A stretch of 64,000 bases of DNA from Taenia hydatigena (GCA_036345935.2 JADWOT020000001.1:30509062-30573061); one strand, 5' to 3'. Positions 1-11,820 are shown, counted from the first letter of the stretch. Numbers and translations: made by a program. The notes: generated from the sequence alone by a model not told the origin.

Positions 1-1313
1 ACTTGTCTGCTGTGCTGAGTGAATGACTGGCAGACACAAAGAGACGTCGCGCAGACGAGTTTGCTCTCCTCCATGATCAGTAAGCCAGCCGATTATCCAA
101 AGTGCTATGCGTCCGGCTGATAAATCTTTGAGGCGAAGACGGCATGACTCTATGGCAAAGAGGTCATCGATGTCAGACAACTCCTACAAGTCCATGGAGA
201 AATGGCGCTGGACTACGCCAACCTCAAGCAACACTTCATGTGTTACTACATGCATTACTGTCTTAAAATGGAATGTAAGGCTGAAAAATCGCTCCCTTTC
301 CTTGCCTGCCTTGAGGAGAGTCGTGTATGGCTGCCCATGGAAGCGCGTCAACGCCTGCTTAACCAAAGCCAGTACAGTGGACTCGCAGAGGAGGACGAAG
401 AAGACCCGCTAATCATACCACGCGACGATAAACAAAGCGAACATTCAGCTCTGATTCTTCGAGACTGTGGCAGTCTCGTTGTCTGAAGGACACTGCATAG
501 TGGACGGCGACGCAGTAGTCATCACACTGGCTGTCGATTAAGAGGTGTTGTGTGGGATGAATATGGACCTCGTCAGCCAGTGAATCGTTCTCGTGAAGTA
601 TATTAAAGGCACGCGCATTAGTTGCACAAACTAGAACGGTGTGAGTTGAGACCGTGGCTTTACTTGTTATGTGGATTGCTGACGCCTTGTCATGATGCCG
701 ATGCTATGCGGAAGTTGTGTTGAAAGGTCCGTTGTTCAGTGCAGAGAAGCATGCATTTTACTTTGGCATCGTTTAGTACAGCGAGGGGGAGGATGATTAC
801 CGAGTTCGGTTGCTCAGGTGGGAATCGAATGTGTGTGGGCTAAAGTAGACCGGAAAATAGGCAAAACTAGCTTTCAAAATCTGTAAGAGATGATGAAAAT
901 TAGTCGAATAAGTGTGAGGAGGAAACAGCGAGTGGGTGTGGATACAGCCTCCAAAGTACTTTCTAGCGAGGACCACATCAGCATCTCAGGATCTGTAAGT
1001 TATCGTAGGTGGTAGGACATGGGCAATCTACGCTACTCCTACCATAATTGTCTCAAGTCGTTATGGTTTGACACCAAACACAGTTTCGCGAGTTGTGGTG
1101 GGGCTCTACCACTCGGGTGAATAGTGTCACCCAATCTAGCATAGGTGCTAGCACCCGAAGGGATCATGTGGAAATGTGGAAAAAGAGGACTTAAGGTAAT
1201 CCGGCTTTTTTAGCTATAGATGCCGACGATGTTTCTGCATTTGGGGCTACGCTAACGTCAAAGACCTACAAGACCATGTACACAGATTTTGTCCTCGTAG
1301 TGGCCTTGGAAAG
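1..1313 (+). repeat. R1 long direct repeat, copy 1 (left end cut by window)
   Basis: This stretch is repeated in the same orientation at 16376-17691 with few differences. Homology stops after the shared text around 1300-1313 (copy 2 around 17680-17691). The left boundary is not visible because the window begins inside the unit. Two much older, diverged copies of the first few hundred bases lie at about 31395-31820 and 41715-42510, so R1 is a dispersed family with one recent duplication. It contains the coding remnant described separately. No terminal inverted repeats or long terminal repeats can be judged from this truncated copy. Confidence 0.9.
107..486 (+). pseudogene. Unrecognised frameshifted coding remnant in R1 copy 1
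   Basis: Two overlapping open frames read as one broken protein. The first (from 107) is basic and Ser-rich, with RRRRHDSMAKRSSMSDNSYK. Just after the YKSME motif near 198 the coding-like sequence shifts to the frame starting at 202 (MALDYANLKQHF...). That frame runs 94 codons, with an acidic stretch (AEEDEEDPL) towards its end. The same frames and the same break occur in copy 2 at 16483-16862, and traces of the motif survive in the diverged copies at 31.5 and 41.9 kb. I do not recognise the family. The break could be a frameshift or an unrecognised intron. The Ser/Arg-rich lead with RxxS sites resembles a regulatory tail of a signalling protein, but this is only an impression. Confidence 0.4.
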
Positions 1314-2161
1314 ACACTCGTTGATGAAGACTGTTTCAGGGACTTGTCTGGTGCATTCGAGAAAGTTTTGACTATGGCAGCGAAGGAAACAAATTATCTA
1401 GCAGAAATGTGAAAATGTGTCTGATTTGGCTCCATCCGAGTGTGTGACGAAGGTGGCTCTGATTACAGCCAGTGCTTACGCAATGCTTTAGCCTCGATTT
1501 CCAAAATTGGATTTCTTGTAGAAAAAGTGGTTATAATAGTGCGAAGGTAGTAAGATGTAAATGTCAGTTATGTAGTAATATTTTGTGTTCGTTTATGCGG
1601 ACTTACAAAGAGTAGTGGTGGGGACGTAGATTTGGTTGGAATGAGCCTCCCTTTTGGGTGTTGGGCGGATGAGAGAGTGGAAGAGGATGGGAAAGTAGTG
1701 ATGTGTTTGAAGTGTTGGAAATGGCGTCTTTTGCACTTGTAGTGAGCCAAGTGGCATGAATGTGTCACGAAGTGGCCTCGTGGACACATTGAGGTGAATG
1801 CTGGAACCAGTTTTGCGCCCGTATCGGCCGGCGGTGTCATTGGTGGTGGCGGTGGTGCCGGGGATGGATCCTGCCTCAATGATCTATGGCTTCAATGGGC
1901 AGTCCTGCGGCGCTGTTTACCCACTCACTCACTCACCCACCGACCAACTCACCCGCCAGCCCATGCTCTGTCCGATGTCGTCGAGGACTTAAGATGTTTG
2001 GAAGAGGTGGTTGGAAGCTCCCTCCCGTGTGTGCAGAAAACCACACGTGAACTTGTGCCCCTTCCCTCCCCTGCCGTGCCGTGCCCTGCCCTGCTCTGCC
2101 CTCCTGCCTTCCTCTCTCTTCTGCCGCCAACACTGCTGCTGCTGCTCTTGCTCCTTATTGG
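1314..2161. other. No recognisable gene; GC-rich low-complexity stretch
   Basis: Between the R1 end and 2160 I see no gene I can name. Around 1790-2160 the sequence becomes Pro/Leu/Ser codon-rich and low in complexity (CCCTGCC and CTG runs, ACTCACTC runs), which opens long frames on both strands. A + frame from 1794 (180 codons) and its antisense frames are probably by-products of this composition. Confidence 0.4.
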
Positions 2162-2518
2162 TTATGTGACTACTTTAGTTATTATTATTGCTGCTACCAT
2201 TGATAAAGCTAAACTGTTGCTACTGTTGAAACCAGTAAAGGCGTCCTCCTTTCTTCCTTCCTCCCTTTTGCATATGCAGGATGTGTTGGATATTGAGGAG
2301 TGGGTAGAGACACCACACCGCCATTGGATACTGTAGAGTTTATCAAAAACCTGTGGTGGAATGGCGGCTGTTAGTGCTGCGTTGTCCTCAACTTCGATCT
2401 TTTGCCGTATGTTCATAACCATTCTGCAAAGAATACCTTTTGTGTGTTTTGCTGGAACCACGCGCATCTCTAGTGCATCATCCGCGTAGTCATTAACAGG
2501 GATGCAAAGTAAATGCAA
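2162..2518 (-). pseudogene. Unrecognised coding-like fragment, minus strand
   Basis: A minus-strand frame of 118 codons. Its first roughly 65 codons (about 2510 down to 2335) look protein-like rather than random, with DYADDALEMRVVPAKHTKG followed by an Ile/Gln/Glu-rich helix-like stretch and PPQVFDKLYSIQ. After that the frame enters Ser-rich, low-complexity translation. It may be a single exon or an old gene fragment. The DYADD string is a coincidence with the reverse-transcriptase catalytic motif: the flanking residues do not match that family. No neighbour supports a function. Confidence 0.22.
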
Positions 2519-2576
2519 TTTCTCTGACTGATTCTACTGGATGATAACGCATGCTTACATGCATGTTTACTCGCAG

Positions 2577-3060
2577 GATGGCAGTAGGTGGCAGTTACGC
2601 ACATTGTAGTCTTCAGCGGAATTGTCGAAGTCTCGGCTGCGTCTACCTCTCACGGGGGACAATCTTGGCCCGCGGTTTAGCCTTCCCCTGTGCAGATCTC
2701 TCTGTTGTCCAAAAAAACCTCTCGATTAGTTTGATTTCACCATCACCAGTCTCGCCGTGGACTTACGAGATGGTCTGCGTCTGGTGTAAGTCATCAGCTG
2801 CACCTTCCTACTTATGTGCTTATAAGTAGTTGACGTTTTGGACTCATCCTAAGCAAGAATGTGGTTGTTTGGTCAAATAGGTTTCCAGATTATTATTATT
2901 TTGAAGTAAATCATCACCTCTTGTGGCCATTCCTCTGCGAGGTACTGCCGTCCCACACTGTCTTGTCCTCCGATTGTGTGAGTGAAGTAGAGAGTCTTTT
3001 CTCCCTTGTTCGATGTCTTTGTTCTACTGCGTTTTCCCGACTGTCATCAACGGCATTAGT
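2577..3060 (+). repeat. R2 dispersed repeat, copy 1
   Basis: It matches 11243-11680 in the same orientation with many substitutions and small indels. Shared landmarks are the GATGGCAGTAGG start, the GTCTGGTGTAAGTCATCAGC block and the end near the ATTAGTGTAGAA block. Copy 1 has an extra block between about 2690 and 2755 that is missing from copy 2. The start and end texts give no clear terminal repeat. The minus strand of the distal end encodes the same short peptide (YTNAVDD) as the coding-like fragment at 11605-11820. Confidence 0.75.
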
Positions 3061-6000
3061 GTAGAATTCGATAATAATTATTGCTATTATAATGGGGCTA
3101 ATTTACGGTCGTATCGGATAGAGGTGGAGAAAGCGTCTGTCACGACTGGGAAAAGCCTCTCAACGGCCAGCAGACCTGACCAGACTTCTCTTACAGTAAC
3201 CACGACTGGCGGTGACTCGGCCTGCGCTGCTTTGGCCATTGTAACTCTACTAGCTTTCGTGACTTTTCCCGTAGGTCCGTACACCCGTTCATTAGGCGCC
3301 TCAGCTACTATGAATAGTGCAGCTCACTTTTTGCGTTCATCAAAAAGGCTGTTTATTTTCTATCGCAAACTTCATTAAATACGAAGAATGGTCAGAATGA
3401 CAATCATCCATCCAGGACTAAAGATGTTAGCATTTGCATTCGTCTTCATCGACACTGAAGGTCGTTTACCCCTGTGAGGTGGGTAATCGAAAATCACTGA
3501 ACTGCAATGATGCTTATCGTGGTAAGGAATAAAAGACAGCGCTGTAATGCTGGATGTGCATTCAAATCCTCAGTGAGAGACGCTGCTGTTTCGAACTACA
3601 CATCTAGCCACAAACCATGCGTTTGTCAGGTAGTTGTCTGATTGGTCAAAACATTACCACGCCTTACTGAAATTTCATCAAAGAATCGTACCAGTTTAGA
3701 AAGTTGGCAGGATCTTGGTAACTACTTCTACCCATAAAAAACCAGGTGGGAATATCGAATGGAGCTACTACCTGCAACAGGTGACTTACTCGAATATGCG
3801 GTCCTGCTCATGCCTGAATGACCCACGATTTGGCACAAAGCTATCTTTTGAGTGTGGTGAATCGTGTAAAGAGAGGCCAGATTACCACCAACGCATGACG
3901 AAATAGGCCAGCGATGAAAACTTGCCTATCGTGAACAGTCGTCTCTGTGTACAGTATTGTTGCCTGTTTAAGGCAGATGCATCAAAATCTTAAATTGTTT
4001 CATCCATGCAACGCGTGTGTGTGTGTGTGCACACCAGGCAGGTGGGCGGCCTAGAGCAGAGGAGTGGGGATGGGTAACTTGGCAAGCACTTATTCTCTAT
4101 GGCACAGTGCATCTTGTAGAGGTTAAGTGAGATGTTATGATCATAGGCTTCCAATTATATCTGTAAATAACTTTCTCCCCTTTCTTTCGTCTTCCTTCCG
4201 GCGGGAGAGGGGCGTTGGGTGGATAACGACTCAATGACCCTGAGACTAGCCAGTGACGTTCACTCACGCCTGGACGTCGTGGAATGACCTTGAGCCTAGC
4301 CAATGTCATTCTTCAACGGGCACTTGCCTCCAGAAGAGCTGAGCTGCTATTGACAACGAGCATATAAATAGTAAAAGCTTCCTTAAAAAAATTAGAACCG
4401 AAGTTCTACAAAAGCAAAAAATGCAGGACATAAGGCATAACAAAAAGACTAAAAATTTTTTATGAAAATGAGCACGCATAATATAGCCACAGACACCTCG
4501 GAGAAGGAGGGTGAGGCTTCTCTTTAAGGACCTACTGCAGTCTTAGTAGTCCCTGCTTATTTTTACCTAAGAAAATAATGCACGCGTAAATCCGGTTTGT
4601 GGAACCAACTGAGTGGCGTGCGCGCCTGCCTCCACCTTGCAGCATCAACAGTCGCGGAGATAGCGGCGATGCAGAAGAAACAACGCTCATAGCCGCCTTC
4701 GCGCTACCTCGTTCATCATGCCACCATGCGCTTTAAGGGAAGGATGGTCAAGTGTGGTGAGATGAACGTTAAAGTTTGTCTTACGCTCATTGTTTTTCAT
4801 TCGCTTGGATCGAGGACATCTAGAACAGATCGCCCGGACTGCAGACGTCCTTAAATTTCGTACAATTTTACTTTGTCGAGAGGTTGTTCGTGCCTTAAGA
4901 CCCTTTATCCGGCACCATTTGCATCGCCGTCCCCTCAACTACCAGTTCTCTCATGTCGGTGCACTCACTCCTCGGTTTATGGATATAATCTGCAGTGTCT
5001 GTGCGGCACCGCATTTGAGTCCCGGTAATCGGTGCCACAAAGACAACAAAATTCTCTACATGTGGCTGAATGAATAGTCCTTCCAGTTGGACATTATGCT
5101 GTCTGGGCTTAGTAGTGCTGAAGCTTTCGGCGTTATCCGAAATCATTTACGCCTTTGATGTTAGGGGCAATCACATACTCCACCACCCAATACTTCTCTC
5201 ACTTGACGAAGCAGTGATCAACCTATGACCCAACCTACGTCTTTAACAGTGAGCGTGACCCGTTTGACGTATCAACCCGCATTTTGTGTCATCATTGCCA
5301 ACCTCGGCCTGAGGACATCACTACAGACATTTGTACTTGCAATCAGCTGATACCACAGCTCCCTCGTTGACTAGTGGACCAGTAGTTCGTGATTGCTCAA
5401 AAGAAGCTAGCTTGGGTGACGTCAGAAAAGTCTTTTTAAAAATCGTAAAAGAATAGCAAAATGTTTATGTAAGTGGCTTTGCGCTTGTCAAACTTAGCTT
5501 TTGTTTCGATATTGAAAAGGCGGTGTTCAGGACAATCCTTCGCAGCGTAAGTTAACTTAGTACTTGATACAAAATCGCACCCAGACCTCATTTACCATGA
5601 ATTGGGTTGCTCTGTCGACTTACAACAATGATATTGGGTGTTTGTTGTGAGATTAGAAGTAGGATGATTTGACGCAGACCCCAAAATGCCGATCCAGGTA
5701 TCCCATAAGGCGACCGTAAATCTCTCCTCGGCTAAGCGCCATCTGATTCGCTGGTCAATGGCCAATGGAAAGTGAGGAGTTCCAGGAAGTACTTTTATGT
5801 CCACAAACCAGCCTACATAGCTGTAAGTAAATGCCGGATTTTTGTGGGGAGAAGTCTAATTTTATGTTCCATTTCTTTTAAATGGCCATATTTCTTGTTG
5901 ACCCTGAAAAGACTTCTCGAATATCTGATGGGATGAGTGGTAGCCAATAGTAAAATCGCAGGATAGACCTGTCATAAGAATAGTTATTTTTGATTTGTTG

Positions 6001-6124
6001 CATAGCAGCTCGATTGATTAGAAAAGGAGTGTCAGGTGGTCACATAAGACCAATAAGATTCTAGGCTATGGAGGACTTTTGTCTGAAATTCTGGAAGAGC
6101 TCTCATGTATGCATGCTATAATGA
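3061..6124. other. No recognisable gene
   Basis: I find no nameable gene here. Short open frames exist at 3013-3378 (+, Ser/Thr-rich with a hydrophobic patch), 3715-3906 (+) and 4790-5077 (+, 95 codons). None has a motif, splice context or second copy that supports coding. The stretch is probably intergenic or intronic DNA plus old repeats. Confidence 0.45.
4014..4029. repeat. Short (GT)n dinucleotide repeat
   Basis: About eight GT units in a row within otherwise mixed sequence. Confidence 0.9.
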
Positions 6125-6490
6125 ACTTGTAATCAAGGTTCTACTCATTCCAGTTATGCAGTGACATGCCTCAGAGACGATTCTCGTTGCGGTAAGCCTG
6201 CTCCATCTTTGCGGTTGATACTACCTCAGGGCGCTGATTTTAACTGCGTCAAATACGCTTGCTTAACCGATCTCGATTCCTACGCACCTTCGGAGATTGT
6301 TGTGGGCACTTTCGGTCAGCAGTTGCTCTTCCATGATTGAACTGGCGACCTCCGTTCGTCAACCGAGAGTTCTTACACGCGAGTTGATGATTTCCTGTGA
6401 CAGACAAGATTCAACAGTCTCACAAAAGCGGATCTTTCATGTCACGCAGTCTATCTACCGGCGATCATCATCATTCAATCAAGTACTGTG
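6125..6490 (+). pseudogene. Possible FG-GAP/kaptin-type beta-propeller fragment
   Basis: A + frame is open from 6125 to a TGA at 6341-6343 and then continues in the same frame across a second TGA near 6400. The translated text is protein-like: GADFNCVKYACLTDLDSY is followed by the segment EIVVGTFGQQLLFHD. A D-x-D stretch followed by EIxVGTxGQxLL resembles the calcium-loop and strand pattern of FG-GAP/VCBS blades, as in kaptin- or ITFG2-like proteins. No ATG opens the frame, and the two TGA codons make it a broken fragment, or an exon plus read-through into intron. A family assignment from one blade is weak. The alternative is an unrelated decayed exon. Confidence 0.3.
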
Positions 6491-6697
6491 ATTCGATGCA
6501 TTCAATTACTAGTTTAATTACCCCTCTAGTGTTCCATTGTGTTAAAGGTATTAAATGGAATAGACTTAATCGGAATCGAGACTAATTCCACATTCCATTT
6601 CAAGTGCAGTTTCAGGCACCATGTCAGATGTGTCACACTTACGAGACCGAAGGAATTGGGGGCCATCAACCCCACCTCCCATGCCACCCCTGTCTCC

Positions 6698-6821
6698 TCC
6701 TTCCTTCCTTCCTTCCTTCCTTCCTTCCTTCCTTCCTTCCTTCCTTCCTTCCTTCCTTCCTTCCTTCCTTCCTTCCTTCCTTCCTTCCTTCCTTCCCTCC
6801 ATCCATCCATCTATCTATCTA
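6698..6821. repeat. (TTCC)n microsatellite with CCAT and CTAT tail
   Basis: About 24-25 uninterrupted TTCC units (to about 6796) run into roughly three ATCC/CCAT units and then three CTAT units. The purine/pyrimidine strand asymmetry makes all six frames open across it, so the long Pro-Ser-Phe-Leu or Lys-Glu-Gly-Arg frames here are artefacts. Confidence 0.98.
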
Positions 6822-9293
6822 ATTTGATCGCGCGTCACACATCCCTCAACACCGCGCATCCTATGAGCATACACATTTGCATTAATACTTCTTCTTCGTC
6901 TTAGAAGAGGAAAGAGGCTCTTCAGATTCTCCACCCTCCTCCCACAGCCAACTAACAACGACTCTTCATGATCGCAGCCCAAAAGCATACAACACATACA
7001 CAAACACAGTACGAAACACAAGCACTGCAGCATACTTACAACCTATCACACGCAGCCACTACCCACGCGCAACACAAAAAATCACCTAACCAGTCAGTTC
7101 TCTCCTCCAAATAATAATGACAAGGAAAATTGGTTGCCCTTTATCACCCTTATCACTTTCAACGCAAACAATCCTATCACCAGGGAGCACATCCCATGCC
7201 CATGTGGTCTAAGCAAGAACAGAGAGAATTTTCAATCATGTTAGTCTTGCGGCGATTCAAAGTCATCATGCTTGTGGTAGACATTGAAGGAGCCGAGTAG
7301 GACTTCCTCATGAGCATCCTCTTCTGCATGTGTGTATACGCACTTGCAGATGAGCCGAGCCAGTCAATGCCGCCCGTCGATGATGCTGCCCGTGTGCGGC
7401 GCCAAGTCTTCACACTGCTGCTAGCCAAGTGTCCACTTTAGCATCCTAGGCGTCACCACCAGCAATGTGTATTTCAGAGGAGGGCCAGCAGGATGCGAAT
7501 AAGCAGTTGGGGACAGTACCACTACCATCGTCACCGTCTCAACCATCGCTGGCCTCACTCACCTTGCCGCAGTACTCCCCACCTCAGTCGTCCATATCCG
7601 CCAGTATGTTGAATGCACATTGCCTATCTTATTCCACCTCTCCCATGCCCACTCCCTCCTGCCACCACCACCACCATCTTCTTCTTTTCCTCCGCCTCCT
7701 CCTCCTCACTCACCTCCTTCCCACCTTCCTAAGAAGGAGGAACACACGTAGTTCTTGGTGCCCACCAACTATTGCGGCACGTCGTCTGCATTACATTTCT
7801 CCACTTTCACTGGGTCTCCGTGCCTACGTCCGACGTCGATGGTGTGGAATGAAGGAGCACCAAGGCTTCTCACTATGAAGTGTGCATCCAACTAGCAGGA
7901 TTAGATGGCGACACTACGACCACCATCACTGTCGGCACCAACGCTGACCTGGCCCCACCCATTTCGTCGTCCACACTCGAACTCTACGCAGAGTAGAAAT
8001 ACAAACAGGAAAATATCACCACTACCCTTGAATCAGGGAGGAATAAAGCGATGGGAGAAATAACCACCCACTTAACATCCTGCCCACGCTAACGATGCCG
8101 CAGCTTTGAGACAAACTTTGCCATTCATCGCATCTCCCCGTGTTCCTTTTCCTTCCTCCTCTTCTTCGGGGCGAACATAGAATGATGATACGTAAGTTGT
8201 ACCAACTGCACAATCCTGCCATCACAGTGACACATCGTAGCACAAGTCTTTTCGCAACCGCCTTTATCCTCCTCCTCTTCCGCTCCCCATCACACCAAAC
8301 AGTCGCCAAATACGTCTACGAAAGCATTCACCGCAAATACTACGTCGGTGACTTCGTAATATGGTGCCAACAATGCTCGCGAAAGAGAGAGAAGAATAAG
8401 AAAAGCAAGAAATACAGTAAAGAGATAAAGAACATGAAAAAAGAAGTAGGCATAGAACAGGTGGGATACGATTTGAAATAGCCATCCAACATACATGCGG
8501 ACATCGACAAAGCAGGCAACGGGTCGCCGCCGATGGAAGTGGCGACGAAGACAATCCGCCTCCATTGCTACGATAATCTTTCTCGACAGTCGTTAATGCG
8601 CCACCCTTTGACCAATCCAGGCACTGACTAGACAGACGCATTGCTCTTGCAGTGGGATTGCACGACATGATTGCAGTGCTCGTCAGACCAAAGCCATAAA
8701 AGCGAGGCCATGAAGAAGAAGCTTCACATGTGTGGGAGCGATCCATACAAATTCTTGCAGAAAATCAGACACCCTGCTCCCCGCCACCATCGCTGTAACG
8801 AAGCAAAACACAATGCAATTGATTCGAAATCGCCGCCCTGTCAATAGCAGTAGTTTTGCATCCCCATGAACCTTTCATAACATCATCATCTTTTGTGAAG
8901 GTGAACGACACCTGCAAGACAATGTGAGTGAGGTCAGTCCATTGCTCCAATTGAGCCACGCGTCTATTCGTTTTGAATGTGAACTTTGCTACAAAACATG
9001 CTTAAGTAAATTGACGTGCACAACTGATTGACAAAATGATATTCATCGTTGTCGTTTGAACCACTTTTACGACTTGTTGGCAAACCTCACAGCATCACTA
9101 TGCATTTACATTACTGACATATAAATAATAGCAACTTTCTCATTTAGTGCGCTTTGTAAATTGCCATTAGTACGTTCGCTACTCAAATTATACACAAAAG
9201 TCAAAACTGTTGGTATATGTCGTAATTATGGTTGCATCGAAAATACATAAAAATCTAAATCTTGTTTGTTTTATCGGACGAACTTTGTACTAA
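6822..9293. other. No recognisable gene; partly low complexity
   Basis: I name no gene here. Around 7465-7740 the + strand is rich in CAC, CCT and CTC runs, giving a His/Pro/Leu/Ser frame of 137 codons (7465-7878) with poor coding character. Minus-strand frames at 8022-8309 and 8264-8746 overlap the same composition-biased DNA. From about 8960 the sequence becomes more AT-rich and gene-free. Confidence 0.4.
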
Positions 9294-10955
9294 TTAGCCA
9301 GAATTGGGCGCGACTTGCGTAAGTGGTGCGTGTTTTCGGGGATAATTTTGTGGAATAATGCGCCTTTATCCGCTGCCAAAAGTTGGAAGCCCGGTAAGTA
9401 TTGAGTACCTTTCGCTTATTTTTAGTTGGTCAGTTGCTGTGAGGTAGTTTGAATGTCGATTTGTTTCCTTTATACACATACTCATTAGAGTAGACGCAAA
9501 TGCCTCTTAATGTGAATGTTGACGGCTACTTTTCAACTGCAAGGTCTCCTCATGTGCATTTTTCGCTGTGAAGAGATGAATTGCGGCTGTTGCAGCGGAT
9601 TGTGAGGTTGTTTGTATTTTTGCTGGCGTTTGAATTTGAGTGGTGAGGCATAATTTTGTGGAGAGGTGCTAAAACCTTACGAAGTGCTTGGCAATTACTT
9701 GCTTGGTGCTTTCTTGCGATTAAGCACCCACTTTATGAATGTGTGTAGATATGTGCTTTTACTTTCTTGATCAGTTTATTTGTTAGACCAACCGTTTCAG
9801 AAATAGCTGCAGTTGCTGTCATAACTTTCTGTTTTCCATTTGCACTGCCTGATCGCGTTGATTTTTTGACTGTAAAACACTTCTTTGGGTTGAGTACGAT
9901 TGCTTTGGCTGTTTTTAAGTGGTTTGTTATTTAAGCAAAAACGAGTTTTGATGAATAAGATCCAATTTGATGAGGGGACTTGTAACTTTGGTAAAGTGAA
10001 CGCAAAAGTCTCATAATGTGGCTGTTAGGACGTTTTGTTTTTTCAACTACGATGCCTACCCACGTACACTTTTTGCTGTACGACACTTGAAACGATAAGT
10101 TAAGATCGCTTTGGCGATTTGTAATTTGTTTGCTTTCTAATGATGATAGATTTTGTTGGGAGGAGTTCTAACGTTGCTAAGGACGTGACAACTAATCATT
10201 ATCATTTTTCTTGCTAGTAGGTATCCACTATATTTATAAATGTTATTGTGCATTTTTTTGTCCGTTTTCGTGGTAGAATAGGTACTGAAGAAGAAGCAGA
10301 GGAAGAAAAAGAAGCTACGGCAGCAATGAGTGCGAATCTTGCCTTTGTTATCACTTCGCATATTTCTCAGGTAAGATTGGATTGTGCTGAATGAGTTGTT
10401 GCCGTCCCTTTTTGTGTGCAGCAGTGGAATCGATGTGCGTTCATATGTTGGGTGGGAGAGTGCTGTTCTCCTTTACCTGCTTTACCTGCGCTATTTTCAT
10501 TACTGTGATATGCGTGTTGTTGGCGCACATATGGATGGCGGAGTAAGGGGGGCAGGACCAGGGTTGTTTGTTGTGTTGATGTGATTCTTGTTGTGAAACA
10601 TGTTGTGTAGAGGGCCTCGGTGATGGCTGAATGGTAGGTTGCTCAGCTTTGACGGCATGGGTGAGAAGCTTTGGCATCGCAACGTAGACTGTACTTTGTA
10701 GCAGTCTTAAGTGTTTGCTTGTTGAGTTGTCTGTTTCTTGTTTTCCTACCAGTAGTTATGCTTGTGGATGTTAGCTTTGCGGTGCATTTGACCCTCACAC
10801 ATCGGTCTTTCCATTGTTTGGTTTTTTTTCCTTTTTAGATGCTGCAAACTTACCTTGGTGGTTGTGATGGTGAAGTAACATGTGATGAGTGTGTGGAATG
10901 GAAGGCACTGCAAGATGTTGGAGTGATTCGCGGTGGCGATGGCGTTGGCGGTGGC
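9294..10955 (+). CDS. Candidate three-exon gene fragment, function unknown
   Basis: Three segments can be joined by GT-AG introns with matching phase. Exon a is about 9294-9393, with donor GTAAGT at 9394, and ends one base into a codon. Exon b is 10282-10370, with acceptor TAG before 10282 and donor GTAAGA at 10371. It completes a Gly codon and reads an acidic helix-like stretch (TEEEAEEEKEATAAMSANLA). Exon c starts at 10839 after a T-rich tract and TTTTTAG, in phase 0, and reads MLQTYLGGCDGEVTCDECVE before dissolving into Gly codons from a GGTGGC-rich tract near 10950. No domain is recognised, although the two Cys in CDGEVTCDEC might be structural. The start and end are not defined. The agreement of three phases is the main support, and chance remains possible. 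Exon c is partly duplicated in inverse orientation at about 11900-12010. Confidence 0.3.
9395..10280 (+). repeat. Diverged tandem duplication, period about 490 bp
   Basis: About 9395-9790 and 9885-10280 align in the same orientation. Matching blocks include GTAGACGCAAATGCCTC with GTGAACGCAAAAGTCTC, the following AATGTGNNTGTT, and TTTTTCGCTGT with TTTTTGCTGT. Identity is modest, so the duplication is old. It lies within the putative first intron of the candidate gene above. Confidence 0.5.
10555..10955 (+). repeat. Inverted repeat arm, left
   Basis: The arm reads as the reverse complement of about 11900-12205. Matching landmarks include GAGGGCCTCGGTGATGG (about 10611 versus the complement near 12145), the TCAGCTTTGACGGCATG block, and the CACATCGGTCTTTCCATTG to GTGATTCGCGGTGGCGATGG block. 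About 130 bp of the left arm (about 10670-10790) is missing or rearranged in the right arm. The right arm is diverged and breaks the exon-c frame. Confidence 0.8.
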
Positions 10956-11137
10956 GGCGGTGGCGTCTCCGTCTGGATTGTGCGATGCGACTGTTGGCAT
11001 GGACGACAGGGTCTACTACTGCTGTTGTGTCTCCGTCTCTTTGCCTTCGCGGGCATGGGTTGCCGGGTGGCGGAGGAGGGGAAAGGCTGGGGGAGCTTTG
11101 CCGTGGGTGTGTGAAAGAGTGAAGGAGACGTTCTCTT

Positions 11138-11158
11138 ACGACGACGACGACGACGACG
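11138..11158. repeat. (ACG)n trinucleotide repeat
   Basis: Seven ACG units, read as a poly-Asp run in one + frame. Confidence 0.9.
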
Positions 11159-11242
11159 CCGAGTGGAAGCGCTATGGGTCAGAGTTCACTGGTGGCAACT
11201 ACGGCATATTTTGCTTGGGTCTGCACATGACTCTAATTGGAC

Positions 11243-11680
11243 CCGATGGCAGTAGGCATCAGTTACGCACATCGTAGTCTTGAGTAGAAGTGTGCCGAAG
11301 TTTCGGCTGCGTCTACTTCTCACGGGAGACAAACTTGGTTCGCAGTGGACTTACGAGTTAGTATGCGTCTGGTGTAAGTCATCAGCTACACTTTTCTACT
11401 CATGTGCTTATAAGTAGATGGCGTTTTGGACTCATCCTGAGTAGGAATGTGGTTGTTTGGTGAAGTAGGCTTCCAGATTATCATTTTAAAGTAAATCATC
11501 GGCTCCTGTGACCATTCTCTGTGAGATATTGCCGCCCACATTGTCTTGTTCTCTGATTGTGATTGAAGTGGAGGGTTTTTTCTCCCTTTTTTAATGTCTT
11601 AGGTCTACTGCGCTTTGCCGACCGCCGGTGAGACCGAGGGTGAGACTCCTTCTGTGGCGTCATCAACCGCATTAGTGTAG
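11243..11680 (+). repeat. R2 dispersed repeat, copy 2
   Basis: Direct-orientation partner of 2577-3060, with the landmarks given there. It lies between the arms of the 10.55-12.2 kb inverted duplication, so it forms most of that hairpin's loop. Confidence 0.75.
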
Positions 11681-11820
11681 AAGAAAACCTGCCGCGCCGA
11701 CTCGTCACGTAGATGTCCTATTTTTCTTACTACTTCAACATTCGCATCCACGCACTCGATTAGGCTGTCGTTGGATCCCACAATTCTGGATGGCACGTCG
11801 TACTTGGCGACAGTTCACAA
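11605..11820 (-). pseudogene. Unrecognised coding-like fragment, minus strand
   Basis: A minus-strand frame, open from about 11820 to 11605, reads VAKYDVPSRIVGSNDSLIEC, then DANVEVVRKIGHLRDES, ARQVFFYTNAVDDATEG and a Ser/Pro tail ending at a TAG. The residue pattern is that of real protein (alternating hydrophobic and charged residues) rather than low complexity. The last part is repeated in R2 copy 1 near 3060-2990 (EFYTNAVDD), where the upstream part is replaced by unrelated sequence. I do not recognise the family. It may be an exon carried by the R2 repeat. Confidence 0.3.

Noticed and set aside
2162..2518. DYADD motif suggesting a reverse transcriptase.
   Set aside because: The flanking residues do not match the palm-domain context (no hydrophobic strand before it), and no other reverse-transcriptase motif is near.
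6526..6904. Long frames on both strands of Pro-Ser-Phe-Leu and Lys-Glu-Gly-Arg repeats.
   Set aside because: They are translations of the TTCC microsatellite. A 4-bp unit without stop codons is open in every frame.
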